Position numbers and translations under genes: made by a program
The notes under the pieces: generated by a model
The model's input: only the letters and a program-made list of their open reading frames with translations
Told to the model about the DNA's origin: nothing
The model's database searches: none
Origin: Kalaharituber pfeilii
Taxonomy: Eukaryota > Ascomycota > Pezizomycetes > Pezizales > Pezizaceae
Direction: 5' to 3'
DNA length: 64,000 nt
NCBI GenBank assembly: GCA_015179045.1
Contig: WHUZ01000015.1
Coordinates: 496,001-560,000, forward strand
Shown: piece by piece, positions 24,401 through 35,455 of the stretch
How the letters are laid out: the number at the start of each line of letters is the position of its first letter
How positions within the stretch are numbered: the stretch's first letter is position 1

Positions 24401-25180
24401 TACCGAAAGTCGACGGTCTTGGTGGTGTATACGTAAGTTTGGTCGATCCTTCGGGAGATCAGTTCGGATTCAGGCACACCATAGGCATGATCAGATTGTG
24501 TTCAGAATTGAGAATTTGGGAAATTATGATGTTTCACTCGCCACACATTTTCTGAACCAGACACCGCGAATAATGTGAATTTTTTTTGACTGTACATTGG
24601 CCAATTGAAACCTTTTAAGTTAAGCTTGTTGAATGGCCCTAAGTCGCATTGAAAAATTTGTTGCCAACAAAGCCGGAAAGAAGTTTCGCACGGGCCCTGG
24701 AACGTAAGTATGGCCACTGTTGGGTGTGATGACTGTAATGAGGGTTTGTGCAATTTTTGGCCTCACTTTTTTTTTTCTCTCCCACGCGAGATAAGAACTC
24801 GCAGGGTTGACCGAGATGGCACAATTGCGGCGTTGCAGTTGTAAGCCAATGAAGAGTCTAGAATTGAGATGTTTCGACTTCACCATTTGACAACTCGAAT
24901 TGGGGTACCTTCAACGCTGGTGGGTTTTACAGGCAAGAATTAGTTACCACGCCTATGGAAATTCGGAATGTTATGTTACATGCCTGCATTTGCTGGGAAT
25001 AGCTGCTAGTGTATCAGAACAAGCGGGGCCGTTGGACCAGGGTCAGCTGGTGGGTAGTGGTTGAAAGCGACAGGCTTTTTTATCTAAAATAAGAGTAAGT
25101 TCAAGTCAAAAGCTTCCCAATACAGCCACATCTCACCTTCGCCTAACTGATATGCATAGCATGTACTTTCTTGATGCTAG

Positions 25181-25215
<35 letters not shown>

Positions 25216-26674
25216 CTTTTTGGCCCTTCCTTCTCGCCGCCTGCACTATTGAAACCCTGGATGTGCTGTTGATATGGGTACTCACTATCTATATTGAGTA
25301 CATAGAATTCAGCAAAGATAGAGAACACCAGTGGGAAATGTAGGGCCAGAAGCGCGTTGGGATCGATCAGCAAGCTAGCTGGATGGGCATGCGCGGCCAG
25401 ACGGCGTGGGGGTACCTGCTCGCGGCCGTTCCTTGACCTGGGCAGCTGTTGGGAGGGAGCGGCGAGGAGGAGGAGGGGGGGAGTGGGGGGGGGGGGGTTC
25501 CTTCCTTCCAGGCGTCGCCAAACGCCGCTGCAGCGTTGGGATCCGTGCGGCCCATTGCACCAGCCACTGCTGCTAGGTTTTCGTTCATTTGGAGTCGACG
25601 GGCGCCTGGGTCGTCCATGTTGCCCGATTGGGTAGTCGCAGACGTTAGTGTCTGAGGCAGCTCGGATGGGATCGTCGCACACGTTCGAGAAGGCCAAGGG
25701 GATCAGCGACAACAGCCGGGCGGAGCCCTCGATGCTATCAGCGTGCCTGCTTGCGCTGGGCTGGGCAGGGCTGGGCTGGAAGCAGTTGGAGGGACCCGTC
25801 AGAGGGAATTTCAGAGTGGACTCGGGGAACATTGAGGCTATCAACTACGGTGCCAATCAGGTAGGCATCAGGGTATGCGCAAGGAGGGGGAGGAAGGGAA
25901 ACAGGGAAAAAAAAAAAGAAAAAAATTTAAGGAGCCATGAAACATGCTCGGTGCTCCTGTCAGATGAATGACTCTCTCGGGGCACGGGTGGGGGGAGTGG
26001 GAGCAGGCCTGGTGTGCAGCTGTGGCCTCATTTCATGTACTGAGTGCTTTCATGCGTTCGGTTGGAGGCGGGAGACGGGAGATGGGAGATGGGAGATGGG
26101 GCGAGATAGGAGCAGCAATGGGCCCCGTCGCTGGATCCGGCCTGATAGCTGCTTGACCAGCCTGGTGCTCAGCATTGCGGCGGCTCCCCCGCGCAGGTAG
26201 GTCCGAGGCCGCATCCCATCCGCTGGCTGCTTCTCCCGCCCCTGCGCCAGAAGCCGCCAGAAGCCCGTCAGGGCCCTCGCCGTTGGTTATAACGCCCCAG
26301 CTGCGCTCGAGCTCCGTGGCCGGCCTCACCCAAGAAGGCCTCCCCCACCTGCACTCAGTCACCCGAACTCGCTCTTTCGAGACGATATACCACATTCGGC
26401 CTCCCCTCCCCTCCCCTCCCCGCCTTCCGCCTTCCATCGTGCACAAAGCATACTGTACCACCCAGCAGTTCTACTGCTTCTTCCTTCCGCCCCGCCCCCA
26501 GCATCCCAGGAGAGAAGGTCTCCTACTGCACATTCTTCATCAGAGCATCCCGTCTGATCTCCCATACCCTCCTTCCACCGTATCTGCCCCCGAGACATCC
26601 TCCCTCTGACATACCAAGATACCCACTTGCCTGAGGAGACAGCCATATTTGGAGACATTTCTAGCATCTCAGGA
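19891..26674. other. Long intergenic tract with homopolymer runs and a GC-rich promoter island
   Basis: Nearly 7 kb with no supported gene. It includes a 30-nt T run (21389-21418) and a 29-nt T run (25187-25215). From about 25350 to 26620 it becomes GC-rich, with CT-rich stretches (CCTCCCCTCCCC near 26402) and GGGAGAT repeats (26074-26100); this is probably the promoter and 5' UTR of the ThrE-like gene. The 233-aa minus frame at 25143-25844 runs straight through a poly-Lys tract produced by the T run and is judged spurious. Confidence 0.5.
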
Positions 26675-29448
26675 ATGGCCGAGAACGGCCCTTCGTCACA
26701 GCAATATGCTGTACCTACACCAGCCCACGAGGAGAACGGCAGCGTTACGCCACCGCCGGTTGCACACATGCCTCGTGCACCACCTCCGCCTCTCCCCAGC
26801 AGCACGATTGCACCCCGCTTGAAGGCAAAAACTGGATTAGAACAATCCTGTCGAGGTAATGGGTCCGAGAGTCAAGTTGGCGTTGCTCCTAGCGGACGGC
26901 GAGTCCATTTTGATACCCAAGTGCGGCACTCCAGTGATGGAAGTACGAGGCCCAATTCTCTGAACATCGTATCATCGTTTCGTACACCACCAATTGAGGT
27001 TACTCCTCCTGTGGGAGACAATGGTTCAGGGTCTGCGGGTTCTTATTTTGATATACATCATAGTACGGATGATGATGAATGTCAAAGACAGGAGGGGGAC
27101 GACAAGAGCACACCGCTGCCAACGCCGATACGAAAAGGCAGCCGTCGTGCGAGACAAAAAACATTCGAGGAAGAGGTGCGAGCTGCCCTGGAGAGTAAGC
27201 CAGTGCAATTGAATCTGGATGGGAGGCCAAGACGGGAAAAGTTTGACTTGATGACGATGCTGGGAAGCTACTCCGCTCCAGTATCTTCACAGACTTCGCC
27301 TATCGCGTCCCCAGTAGGGTCGCCAGAAGCACTCCCAAGGAGTGGGGCTGCCCCAGGCCGCAATAGTATAAACATGGAAATTCCGCCGTTGGATCTGGAG
27401 AAGGGCCAAATTATGGATAACTCTCTGGATGAGGAAAAGGAATGTCGACCACAGCCAACTGCCACGACCGAGGCGCATAAGCTTGTCCGGGCACATACCC
27501 AGCGTTTATCTCAAGCTCCGGCAAGAAGGAAATCGATAAAGGACCTGGACTCGGGGGCAACGACACCTATTGAAGGAAAAACAGGTCCCAGTCATGAGCA
27601 AATAAGATCTGGTGTTCTGAGCAGTTTGCTGAAACTCTACAATCACCAGCATGGTTCTACTCACAGCTCTAGTTCAACTGTTGCTGGCTCACCCTCAGCG
27701 TCTGGAAGAAGCACTCCAAAGTGGTATAGCAAAAGTGCTAATAACTCTGCTACATCGCTGGTGAGCGGATTGATGGGCTCCAACCAAACCCTGATGGCGC
27801 CTGGAGCGCCTGCTGGCTCCAGAGTTGGCTCACCCACTGGAACTAGAACACTAAAGCATACGCACAAGATGCGGCCAGGGACTGGGCTTTCCGGTATGTT
27901 CAAGCAAATGTATGCCCCAAAGCCGAATCTTGCGGACGAAATTAGAATCACAATACATATCGCGGAATTGCTTTCAAGGCAAAAATATGTGTTAAAGCTT
28001 TGTCGAGCTTTGATGTTATATGGGGTAAAGCATTATCTATGATTCACATAGATAGGCTTGGTTTTTGCTAACTAGCTGCAATTATTTCAGGCCCCTACGC
28101 ATCGATTAGAAGAATACATGAGAATGACTTGCCGTGTCCTAGAAATTGATGGTCAATTTCTGTACATCCCAGGATGTATGGTTATATCATTCGACGATCA
28201 TTCGACTCATACCTCCGATATGCGAATTGTGCGAGTAACACAGGGATGCGACTTGGGGAAACTCCACGATACCCACCTGGTATACAAGAATGTTGTTCAC
28301 GACATCATTGGTGTAGACGAAGCAATCAAAACGTTGGACGAAATCATAAGTAGGCCCCGCAAACATCCTGCCTGGGCAATAGTGATTGTCCATGGACTTG
28401 CTAGTGCTCTAGTCGGGCCATTTGCTTTTCAGGCACGACCAATTGATATGCCGATTTCGTTCATACTTGGCTGTATCCTTGGCATCTTGCAGATCATCGT
28501 GGCCCCAAGATCAGACATGTACACCAATGTGTTTGAGATATCTGCCTCGATCATAATGAGCTTCCTCGCAAGAGCGTTTGGCTCTATCAATAATGGGCAA
28601 TTATTTTGTTTCTCTGCACTTACTCAGTCGTCGATTGCGCTTATTTTACCTGGGTATATCATCTGTGAGTTACCCTCAAACAGGCATCATCCTGGTAATT
28701 ACTAATCCGATTGATCAGTATGTGGGTCACTCGAACTTCAGTCTAAAAACATCGTCGCTGGTTCTGTCAGGATGTTTTATGCAATCATATATTCTCTATT
28801 TCTTGGTTTTGGAATCACTGTTGGTGCGGCATTGTACGGCGCACTGGATAAAAATGCGACCTCAGCAACAACTTGCCAGAACCCGTTACCGAGGCCATGG
28901 TCATTCTTGTTTGTTCCGCTCTTCGCTTTATGTTTGCTTATTGTCAATCAAGCCAAGTGGAGACAAGCCCCAGTCATGGTTGCAATCGCTACAGCTGGCT
29001 ATGCTGTCAACTACTTTTCAATGGAACGGTTTGCGACAAATCCTCAGGTTGTCAGTGGGCTTGGAGCTCTCGCAATTGGTGTGATGGGAAACTTGTATTC
29101 AAGAATTGGTCACGGCTTAGCGTTTGCAGCTGTAAGTACATTGTTGGCATTTTATTCATGCCTATCTGGTGCCCTTTGCTAACTGTTGAATTTCAGATGT
29201 TACCTGCTATTTTCGTCCAGGTTCCTTCAGGATTGGCTGCTCAGGGTTCTATCATAGCTGGTATTAAGAATGCGGATGCTATCGCCAGAAACCAAACTGG
29301 AGATTCTCAGGATTCTATCAATTCTACGGTTCTCAACCTTGGGTTTTCTATGATACAGATATCTATTGGACTTACCGTCGGGTTGTTTGCTACTGCCTTA
29401 TTGCTGTATCCATTTGGGAAGAAACGGTCTGGTCTTTTTACCTTTTAA
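26675..29448 (+). CDS. ThrE/Prm10-type multi-pass membrane protein, four exons
   Basis: Fungal members (pheromone-regulated membrane protein 10, Prm10, DUF1212 plus DUF3815) are related to bacterial threonine/serine exporter ThrE; substrate in fungi is not established. Model join(26675..28024,28091..28664,28719..29131,29197..29448), 862 residues. The first roughly 415 residues are disordered, Ser/Pro/Thr-rich and probably cytosolic. The DUF1212 core begins near residue 418 (ADEIRITIHIAELLSRQK, ALMLYGAPTHRLEEYM, GQFLYIPGCMVISF). Many hydrophobic helices follow (PAWAIVIVHGLASALVGPF, MPISFILGCILGILQIIV, SLFLGFGITVGAALYGAL). The last exon carries MLPAIFVQVPSGLAAQGS. All three introns are short GT-AG and repair the frame. 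The first in-frame Met (26675) was preferred over an upstream TTG. Family is sure. Confidence 0.93.
28025..28090 (+). other. Intron 1 of the ThrE/Prm10-like gene
   Basis: Begins GTAAAG and ends TTTCAG, 66 bp, phase 0; joins LMLYG to APTHRLEEYM, the conserved DUF1212 motif. Confidence 0.93.
28665..28718 (+). other. Intron 2 of the ThrE/Prm10-like gene
   Basis: Begins GTGAGT and ends GATCAG, 54 bp; the split codon T|TA gives Leu in PGYIILCGSLELQ. Confidence 0.93.
29132..29196 (+). other. Intron 3 of the ThrE/Prm10-like gene
   Basis: Begins GTAAGT and ends TTTCAG, 65 bp, phase 0; joins GLAFAA to MLPAIFVQVPSG. Confidence 0.93.
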
Positions 29449-30670
29449 ATGGGAAAGCATCAACAGTTTAGACGGGTTCAGTACAGATATATCTATTCCT
29501 AGACTCTGTACTTTTACATTTTCTACTTGTTTCAGGCTGAACCAACGCGCCCATAGCAGAGTGTGCGTTATTGAAGGTTATGATAATTGTTGTCTAAACT
29601 CCTCTCTGTTTTCTGGGTTTACTCCTTTTTACCTCCCTTTATGATTGTAATGCCACCTTTCTATGCATACGTCTTTTTGTATTCATGTTCAGAGGTTTCC
29701 TTTTGGCGGAGAATGGGGAACGAATCCATGGTCATAGAGAAGGTTTTTTCTGTTTATTCTTTTTTCACTGAGGTATACAGAGTTTTTTGTCCTTTTATTC
29801 ATTCTGGTGTCCAGAGGGTTAGTGTCACTTTATCAGTCATTTTCGTTCGGAATCATTCACACGGAGTATGCGTTGTCCTTTATACTGAAATGGGCTTTTT
29901 CTTTTTTCTATTTTTGGCATTTCAAACCCCAACTGTATATGATACCTATATTGGTACATTTTGAGGGCGAAAACTTTCTTGCATGACAGCAGGTAGATTT
30001 GGATTGGCTACGGCCTGGGCCGGACTCCTTGGAGTTTCACGCGGAGGATTTCACATATCAACTCATATTTCACGGATCACGCCGATGAGGAATCGGCCGG
30101 ACAGGGTTTTCATTGTTTCTATTTTTGGGAGATCCGGCTATCATTGGGTTCGAACAGCAAGCGCTGGACGGGGACTTGTTTCTTTGTTCTTGTTCCATTA
30201 GCTGTTAGAAGGCTGCGGGTTGGATGCCAGCCACCCGCTAAGCGCTTGTCAATTTAGAATGCAGTATAAGTACTTTAGGTATGCCTTAATCGAATGACCG
30301 TTGTGGCCTAAAGGACTTTGTGTTTCTAAACTTCCGCAAGCCCCAGCTGAACTGAAATACGTAAATTGTGCATATAAGTCATCCCCGTGAGCTGACTCTA
30401 CGTTGCTCAAGTCAAGGTCTTCCAGCAAAGGACGGCCCTGTGTTAAGCACAACCCTACTTATATATACCTGGCTCGGTCCGGTTAACTGGATACTTTCAA
30501 AGGGTTTAAAGATTTGGCTTGCAATAGGCTTTCTCAATATGTACTCCCTGTTCTTAGATTCACAAACTTCTTGTGCCCCTTTCTTTTCTCTTCTTTTTTC
30601 TTTCTTTGTCTTGTCGGTATGCAATGGAGGTGGAATGAGACTAGCACCAAGAGACGCGATTGCGGAATGA
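29449..30670. other. Spacer between the ThrE-like and thioredoxin-like genes
   Basis: T-rich at first (3' UTR of the ThrE-like gene, to about 29960), then ordinary non-coding DNA. No independent gene is supported. Confidence 0.45.
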
Positions 30671-30701
30671 TCACGTGACAGGAGGCTCTGTTTTTGACGT
30701 C
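30671..30701. promoter_or_regulatory. Palindromic E-box TCACGTGA plus TGACGTC (CRE-like) pair
   Basis: A perfect 8-bp palindrome TCACGTGA (30671-30678) and TGACGTC (30695-30701) lie 17 bp apart, about 170-200 bp upstream of the thioredoxin-like start codon. CACGTG is bound by fungal bHLH factors (Cbf1/SREBP-like) and TGACGTC by bZIP factors. Position in the promoter is suggestive; binding is inferred. Confidence 0.45.
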
Positions 30702-30868
30702 GATTGCCAAAACGTCAGTTGTCACATGGTTGGAATGAAGATAGCGCCGGAACAAGACAACATGGTTGAACAACTCTATTTGAATCCAGATCTTAAACTC
30801 CCCGGTTCTAGTGCCAGCAACAAAAATTTCGAGCGCTGAATTTTATTAGGCTTTAACAACTCCAAGCA

Positions 30869-31617
30869 ATGCCGCAAATACAGAAGGGATATTTATTCCC
30901 TGCGATTCGCGCGTTCCGACGAACAGCCACCCTACAGCCTGCGGTTTGTGGCCAGCGGATGATGCATATGCCACAAAATCGCATTTACAATTCGTGTGAT
31001 ATCCTTTCAAATACTAGATTATTCATTATGCTAATTCTCTGCCCCCTCTCACAGCATCCGCAACCATGAAGACTTCACCTCCATTCTCCTGACCTCCACC
31101 GCTAACAACATCCCCCTCATCACCCTGTGGACCACAACCTGGTGCTCTACGTGCCGCACCGTTGTCCCCCTGATCCGCGAGATAATCGAAAACAAGGACT
31201 CACGATATCTCAGCAAGGAGTGTAAAGTTAATTTTGCCGAAGTGGAACTAGACGCCCCGGATATGGGGTGGGGATTTGGGGCGAGATATATGGTGTGTTA
31301 GAATTGCCGGGGTCGAGATTGTTTCAGTACTCTATGCTCTTGCTACTTTACCCAATCACCGTATCGTGTAAGCCTGGTCATGGTACGATAGCAGAGCTCG
31401 AAGGCTAACAGGCTAATTTGTACTCATGCAGATTCGGAGTATCCCAACTCTCCTCGCCTTCCGCCGCAGCCTTGCACAAACTGACAAGGCATTAACAAAG
31501 AGCGAAGATTTGACGAACAGGGAGATACTTGTCAGATGGATAGAGGATGTGGCGAAGGAGGGTGAAGATGACCGGAAATATCGACAGGGAGTCCTGAGTA
31601 GTTTGTGGAGTCAATAA
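30869..31617 (+). CDS. Thioredoxin-like protein, probably mitochondrial, three exons
   Basis: Model join(30869..30993,31055..31292,31432..31617), 182 residues. The centre reads LWTTTWCSTCRTVVPLI with the CxxC pair at Cys72 and Cys75, the thioredoxin active site. After the second intron, IRSIPTLLAFR supplies the conserved cis-proline (Pro126) of the fold. The N-terminal 40 residues are rich in Arg and hydrophobics without acidic residues (YLFPAIRAFRRTATLQP), resembling a mitochondrial presequence. The WCSTC motif differs from classical WCGPC, so the redox partner is uncertain; it may be a divergent thioredoxin-domain family. Introns are GT-AG (61 and 139 bp). Exon 1 is supported mainly by phase and by the open frame. 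Confidence 0.82.
30994..31054 (+). other. Intron 1 of the thioredoxin-like gene
   Basis: Begins GTGTGA and ends TCACAG, 61 bp; the codon TC|C gives Ser at YNSIRNHEDF. Confidence 0.7.
31293..31431 (+). other. Intron 2 of the thioredoxin-like gene
   Basis: Begins GTGTGT and ends ATGCAG, 139 bp, phase 0; the exon 2 frame stops just inside it, and removal joins GARYM to IRSIPTLLAF. Confidence 0.85.
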
Positions 31618-34600
31618 ACTTGGCTCAGAATATGTGGGTAATTTAGCCTGAAAGGAGCTGGACAATGGGTGGCAGCCAAAACTAGATGGAGCAGGTTCGC
31701 TTCGAAATCCAAAAACGGCAATATATTGGGTTGGGTCCGAGATCTTTTTCGTGGGAAAATCCCATATCTAAGGCATGTACTAACATCACTAGGGACTCAT
31801 GTGTTTTTCTGGGCTCCGGGCCGACAACCGCGTCACGAACTGTGAGAAAAGGGGGATCGGTCTTGTGTGCATTGAGATATGTACGCAAAAACCTCCTAGA
31901 ACAATGCACAATGGAAACGGTGCAAGATTATCCACCATTTTGTATGTGTTCTGCTGTGTTAGAACCATGGTAGAGATCTCTTCCAGAGTTGATCCGGATA
32001 TATGTAGAAGTAGCACATTCTTATTAACTGAACACAGAAGGCAAGAGGTAACGGAGCCAGGGAACATGTAAGACAAAATGGTTCTCACCCAGCGTTCAGC
32101 TTTCGGTCCTGTTGCTGCTTGTAACTATAGAAATGGAGACAATGCTAAATAAATGTAAGCGGGTTATTAACCGGAGCATTCCCGAGTATGTGTGCTTTTA
32201 TTAACACACTGCCAGTCACAGTTCGCCTCTTTTTCTTGCAATAGGCCTCGGCCGTAGAGGTCCCGTGCAGAGTGATAGGATATCCGATACAAATCTCTCA
32301 TTCCGGAGCAGGGGCAAATGCTGACCTGTCGGGAATAAGCAGCTTCCATGAATGTTCCTCTGTAGAGGTATCAGCAGGGGAATATTTGCCCCTGGCAAGG
32401 ATTCTTTCTCAGCGTTAAGGGCCATGCCAAGCTGCAAGGGCAGAACAAAGCTGTTGGTGAAAAGAGCATGCAATTGTGAGCATTCTTTGACACTGCGAAA
32501 CTTGCAAAACACAGCTGGTGACCATTTTGAACATGAAGCATGTATAGTTCAACGCAATTGATACCGCAAAAAGTGTCAGTTCTATCGTCATGAGACACTC
32601 ATACCTCGGCAGAGCGCCTAATTGTCATGCAGCTCTATATCATCATGCGGCTGCGGTATTGTATGCTTGTGGTGCTGCTCCCCGGACACTGGGAACGGTT
32701 CAGAAGTGCACTATGTTTACTCAGCTTTTGAGTACTGGAATGCAGCTGCGGTCAGAGCCATCATTCGACGCTTTTTTGTCGTTCCTGCAAATTTCTGTAC
32801 GAGGGGCTCTGAGTGCCTGAGCATGCGTGTGCCTGCACTTTTCCTGCCCAGTAGGATCGAGCATGTATGAGCAGTCGCCTGCGACTCTGACAGCTATAGG
32901 AATCGGCATATCGGCATGTCCCTTTTTTCACTTTCTTTCCTCATTTCGGCCCCGCCGAACCCCTTTCACTATGTACGTGAGTCGTTTTAACTGGTAATCA
33001 ATCACGCCCTTTTTATCTTTCCTTTTCTTTTTTGCTTATTTCTTTACCTTTTCAGCTTTTGGAAACCCGTGGTCCACTGCGCGTTTGCTACACTGCTGCA
33101 TGAAATGTTTATTAGCATGATTTAGCAGAAAACGAGAAAGTGGTGGGAGGGGCTGTAGAGAATGTGGTGTTCTCTGCTGCTTCGAGAGTTGTTACCTTGT
33201 TCGATTCTCTCCCATCGTATCGCTGATCAAATCACGGATCTGCTTAAATTCTTTGTGCCTGCCGACATTGGTGTCGACAGCGCAGCGACGTGTGCTGTGC
33301 TAACCTTGATATATATCCTGTCAAGTAAAAAACATACAATTCACTCCCCGCCTGGATAAGGAAAGTTTCGCGCATTCATCTGCGTACGACATATATATAC
33401 CCACCCATGGCTGGCAAAGTGGTGCAAAATACATGTGAGTGTGCACTGTGCAGATGCCCAGGTGCATCTGAGTGACTTCACCGAAAAGTGTTCGATGCAA
33501 CTGCAAGCACGTATCAAGCAAATAAACCGTACACGTACTTGACCAAGCAGCCATCTAACAGCGTCCAACAGAAATCCAGATGCAATGCGTGCGCACGTGC
33601 TAAGGGTGAGCATGGGTGGCATGGAGGATAAGTAGCACTTTCCTATTTATCAGCATTTACCATGGGATATATTAGTCTCGTAGGGATATACGTGCAAGCT
33701 GCCACTTGCAATACTTCTCAAATGCGGGCATGCAACACAAAGGGAGTAGAGCGCCTGGGGTGCCTCATTTACACGCTCCCTTCCACTCGTGATGATGACG
33801 TGTGATGAGCCCGGATATCAACAAACGTTCAGTTCATCCGGCCTTTATAGTTATAGCAATTGTTCTCGTGGTCGTATAGCAGTAAGGTTGTATTCTTTTC
33901 GAAGTATATAAATAGCGTGAGAAACTAAACTCACATACAATCAGAAATACGATCGACGATACTTGCGGCTCAAGACTAGATATTCGCAGTAGCAAAAGTG
34001 AACTGCTGATAAGTGAATAGATTAAGGTGCTATGCATGCAGCGCAGTCGTTCTGTGAAACGCTTCCACTGCATGGAATCTTGACGTTTCTGCGTTGTCGT
34101 TCGTTGATTCGCTGGCTAAGGCATCTGCAGCTGGATTGGCGATTGATAGGCTTCTGTACTCCGTATAATCTGTTTACTAGCTCCTTAGTTTACTAGCTCC
34201 GCCGATGTGCACATCCTTGGGAGCTTTTTTCTTTTATTTATTTTATTTTATTTTTTTTCCACTCTCATCGATTCTGGCTGTAGCATTCATTTGTCTGTGA
34301 CATTGAATGACTTTTCTGGGTCAAGTACTTTGTATGTTGCTGTCTCAGTGTTTCAATTTTGCCTGTAATAGGCCAGAGCTAGCGGCGCAAGCTTGCCCAC
34401 CTGCCCAAAGCGGCAATCCCACATAAACTAGATGCTGACCCAACCTAAGTGGAGTGATTTCGCAGGCGACTCTGATTACGTAGACGACTCCTCGAGGTGA
34501 AGGAATTGCAATATCTCGTTCAGGACTTCAATTGGTTCCAGTGGTGTACTTATGTGCCTGAGGGTTTGCCTATGGAGCACTATGTCCGAGACAATATCAG

Positions 34601-35137
34601 ACAACCCATCCAAAATCTAAATCCCTGGCACGCACTGGACGTGTGAGCCTGGTGCGGCAAATTCATCGACCTGCCCCAGCTTGAATATGTACTCTACGCT
34701 GCAAGTATGCAAGGAATTTGAACACAGGGATTGAGCATACAGTTGAGATCTGAGTACCGGTACCAGTACCACCTGTAGCTGTAATGCAATGGAGCCTATC
34801 TGACGAAGAGCTTATGAGCATAACCTTGTTTGATGGCCCGTGGCTGAGAGATATTCTTATCATACCACTTCTGTACTCCATATCATCCAATATGTCTGGT
34901 ATAGAAAGAATCTGTGATTGTTCTCATAGGCTTCTATGGCTACCGCCCTTTACTGCCGATGTGTATATGGTGCCTGGCCTGTGCTAAGTTCACTATGCAT
35001 TTTTACTTGTAGCCTAATGCTGGGGCATCAGTCGCCGTCCTGGTTGCAGTTCTTCAAATGGATTGTAATTGCCATCGCCTCGAGCATGATTGTGACAATC
35101 CAACTTAAACTCGAATCATGTGCCTTGACATACATTA
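31618..35137. other. Intergenic tract
   Basis: About 3.5 kb without a supported gene. Frames longer than 60 codons here lack domains and overlap on both strands. A small inverted repeat, CAGGGGCAAAT, lies at 32309-32319 and 32384-32394. T-rich DNA occurs at 34226-34260. No RNA gene was recognised. Confidence 0.45.
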
Positions 35138-35453
35138 GCGGTATTCAGATTAGAAAAATCTGACTGGATTTTCCAGATTTCAGAATTTTATCAAGTCCAG
35201 AAAATGCAGTCATCTCCATATAAAATCATATTTTCGCAAAATAAATCCGGTCGGATTTTTGCAACAACTGCATATATATGATGCATCTTGCGGGCCTTGA
35301 TGCAGTATTCAGGACCTGGGTATGCAAGAATTCCGGTGGATTTTTGGACGCAAAACTGGTTCCGAATCGACAAAAAAATCCGATTTGCACAAGAGGGTAC
35401 TCAGACTACAGACCGGATTCCATTTTATGGGGACAGTCTAATCTGAATACCGC
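35138..35453. mobile_element. Short TIR element (MITE-like), 316 bp
   Basis: The ends are perfect inverted copies: left GCGGTATTCAGATTAGA (35138-35154), right TCTAATCTGAATACCGC (35437-35453). They are flanked by TA on both sides (35136-35137 and 35454-35455). The interior carries further inverted pieces around AATCCGGTCGGATTTTTGC and its relatives (35237-35390) and no coding frame. It is non-autonomous; the flanking bases also allow a 3-bp ATT duplication if one extra base pair is counted in the repeat, so the superfamily is open. Confidence 0.8.
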
Positions 35454-35455
35454 TA

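Noticed and set aside
24243..24578. Overlapping 111-aa and 72-aa frames (one reads VYVSLVDPSGDQFGFRH)
   Set aside because: Briefly suggestive of a folded protein, but neither frame extends through plausible splice sites and no family is recognised.
25143..25844. 233-aa minus-strand open frame
   Set aside because: It crosses a 29-nt T run (poly-Lys) and a GC-rich island where stops are rare on both strands; no domain is visible and other frames overlap it fully.
32309..32394. Inverted repeat CAGGGGCAAAT about 65 bp apart
   Set aside because: Only 11 bp, no clear target duplication and no internal structure; too weak to call a mobile element.
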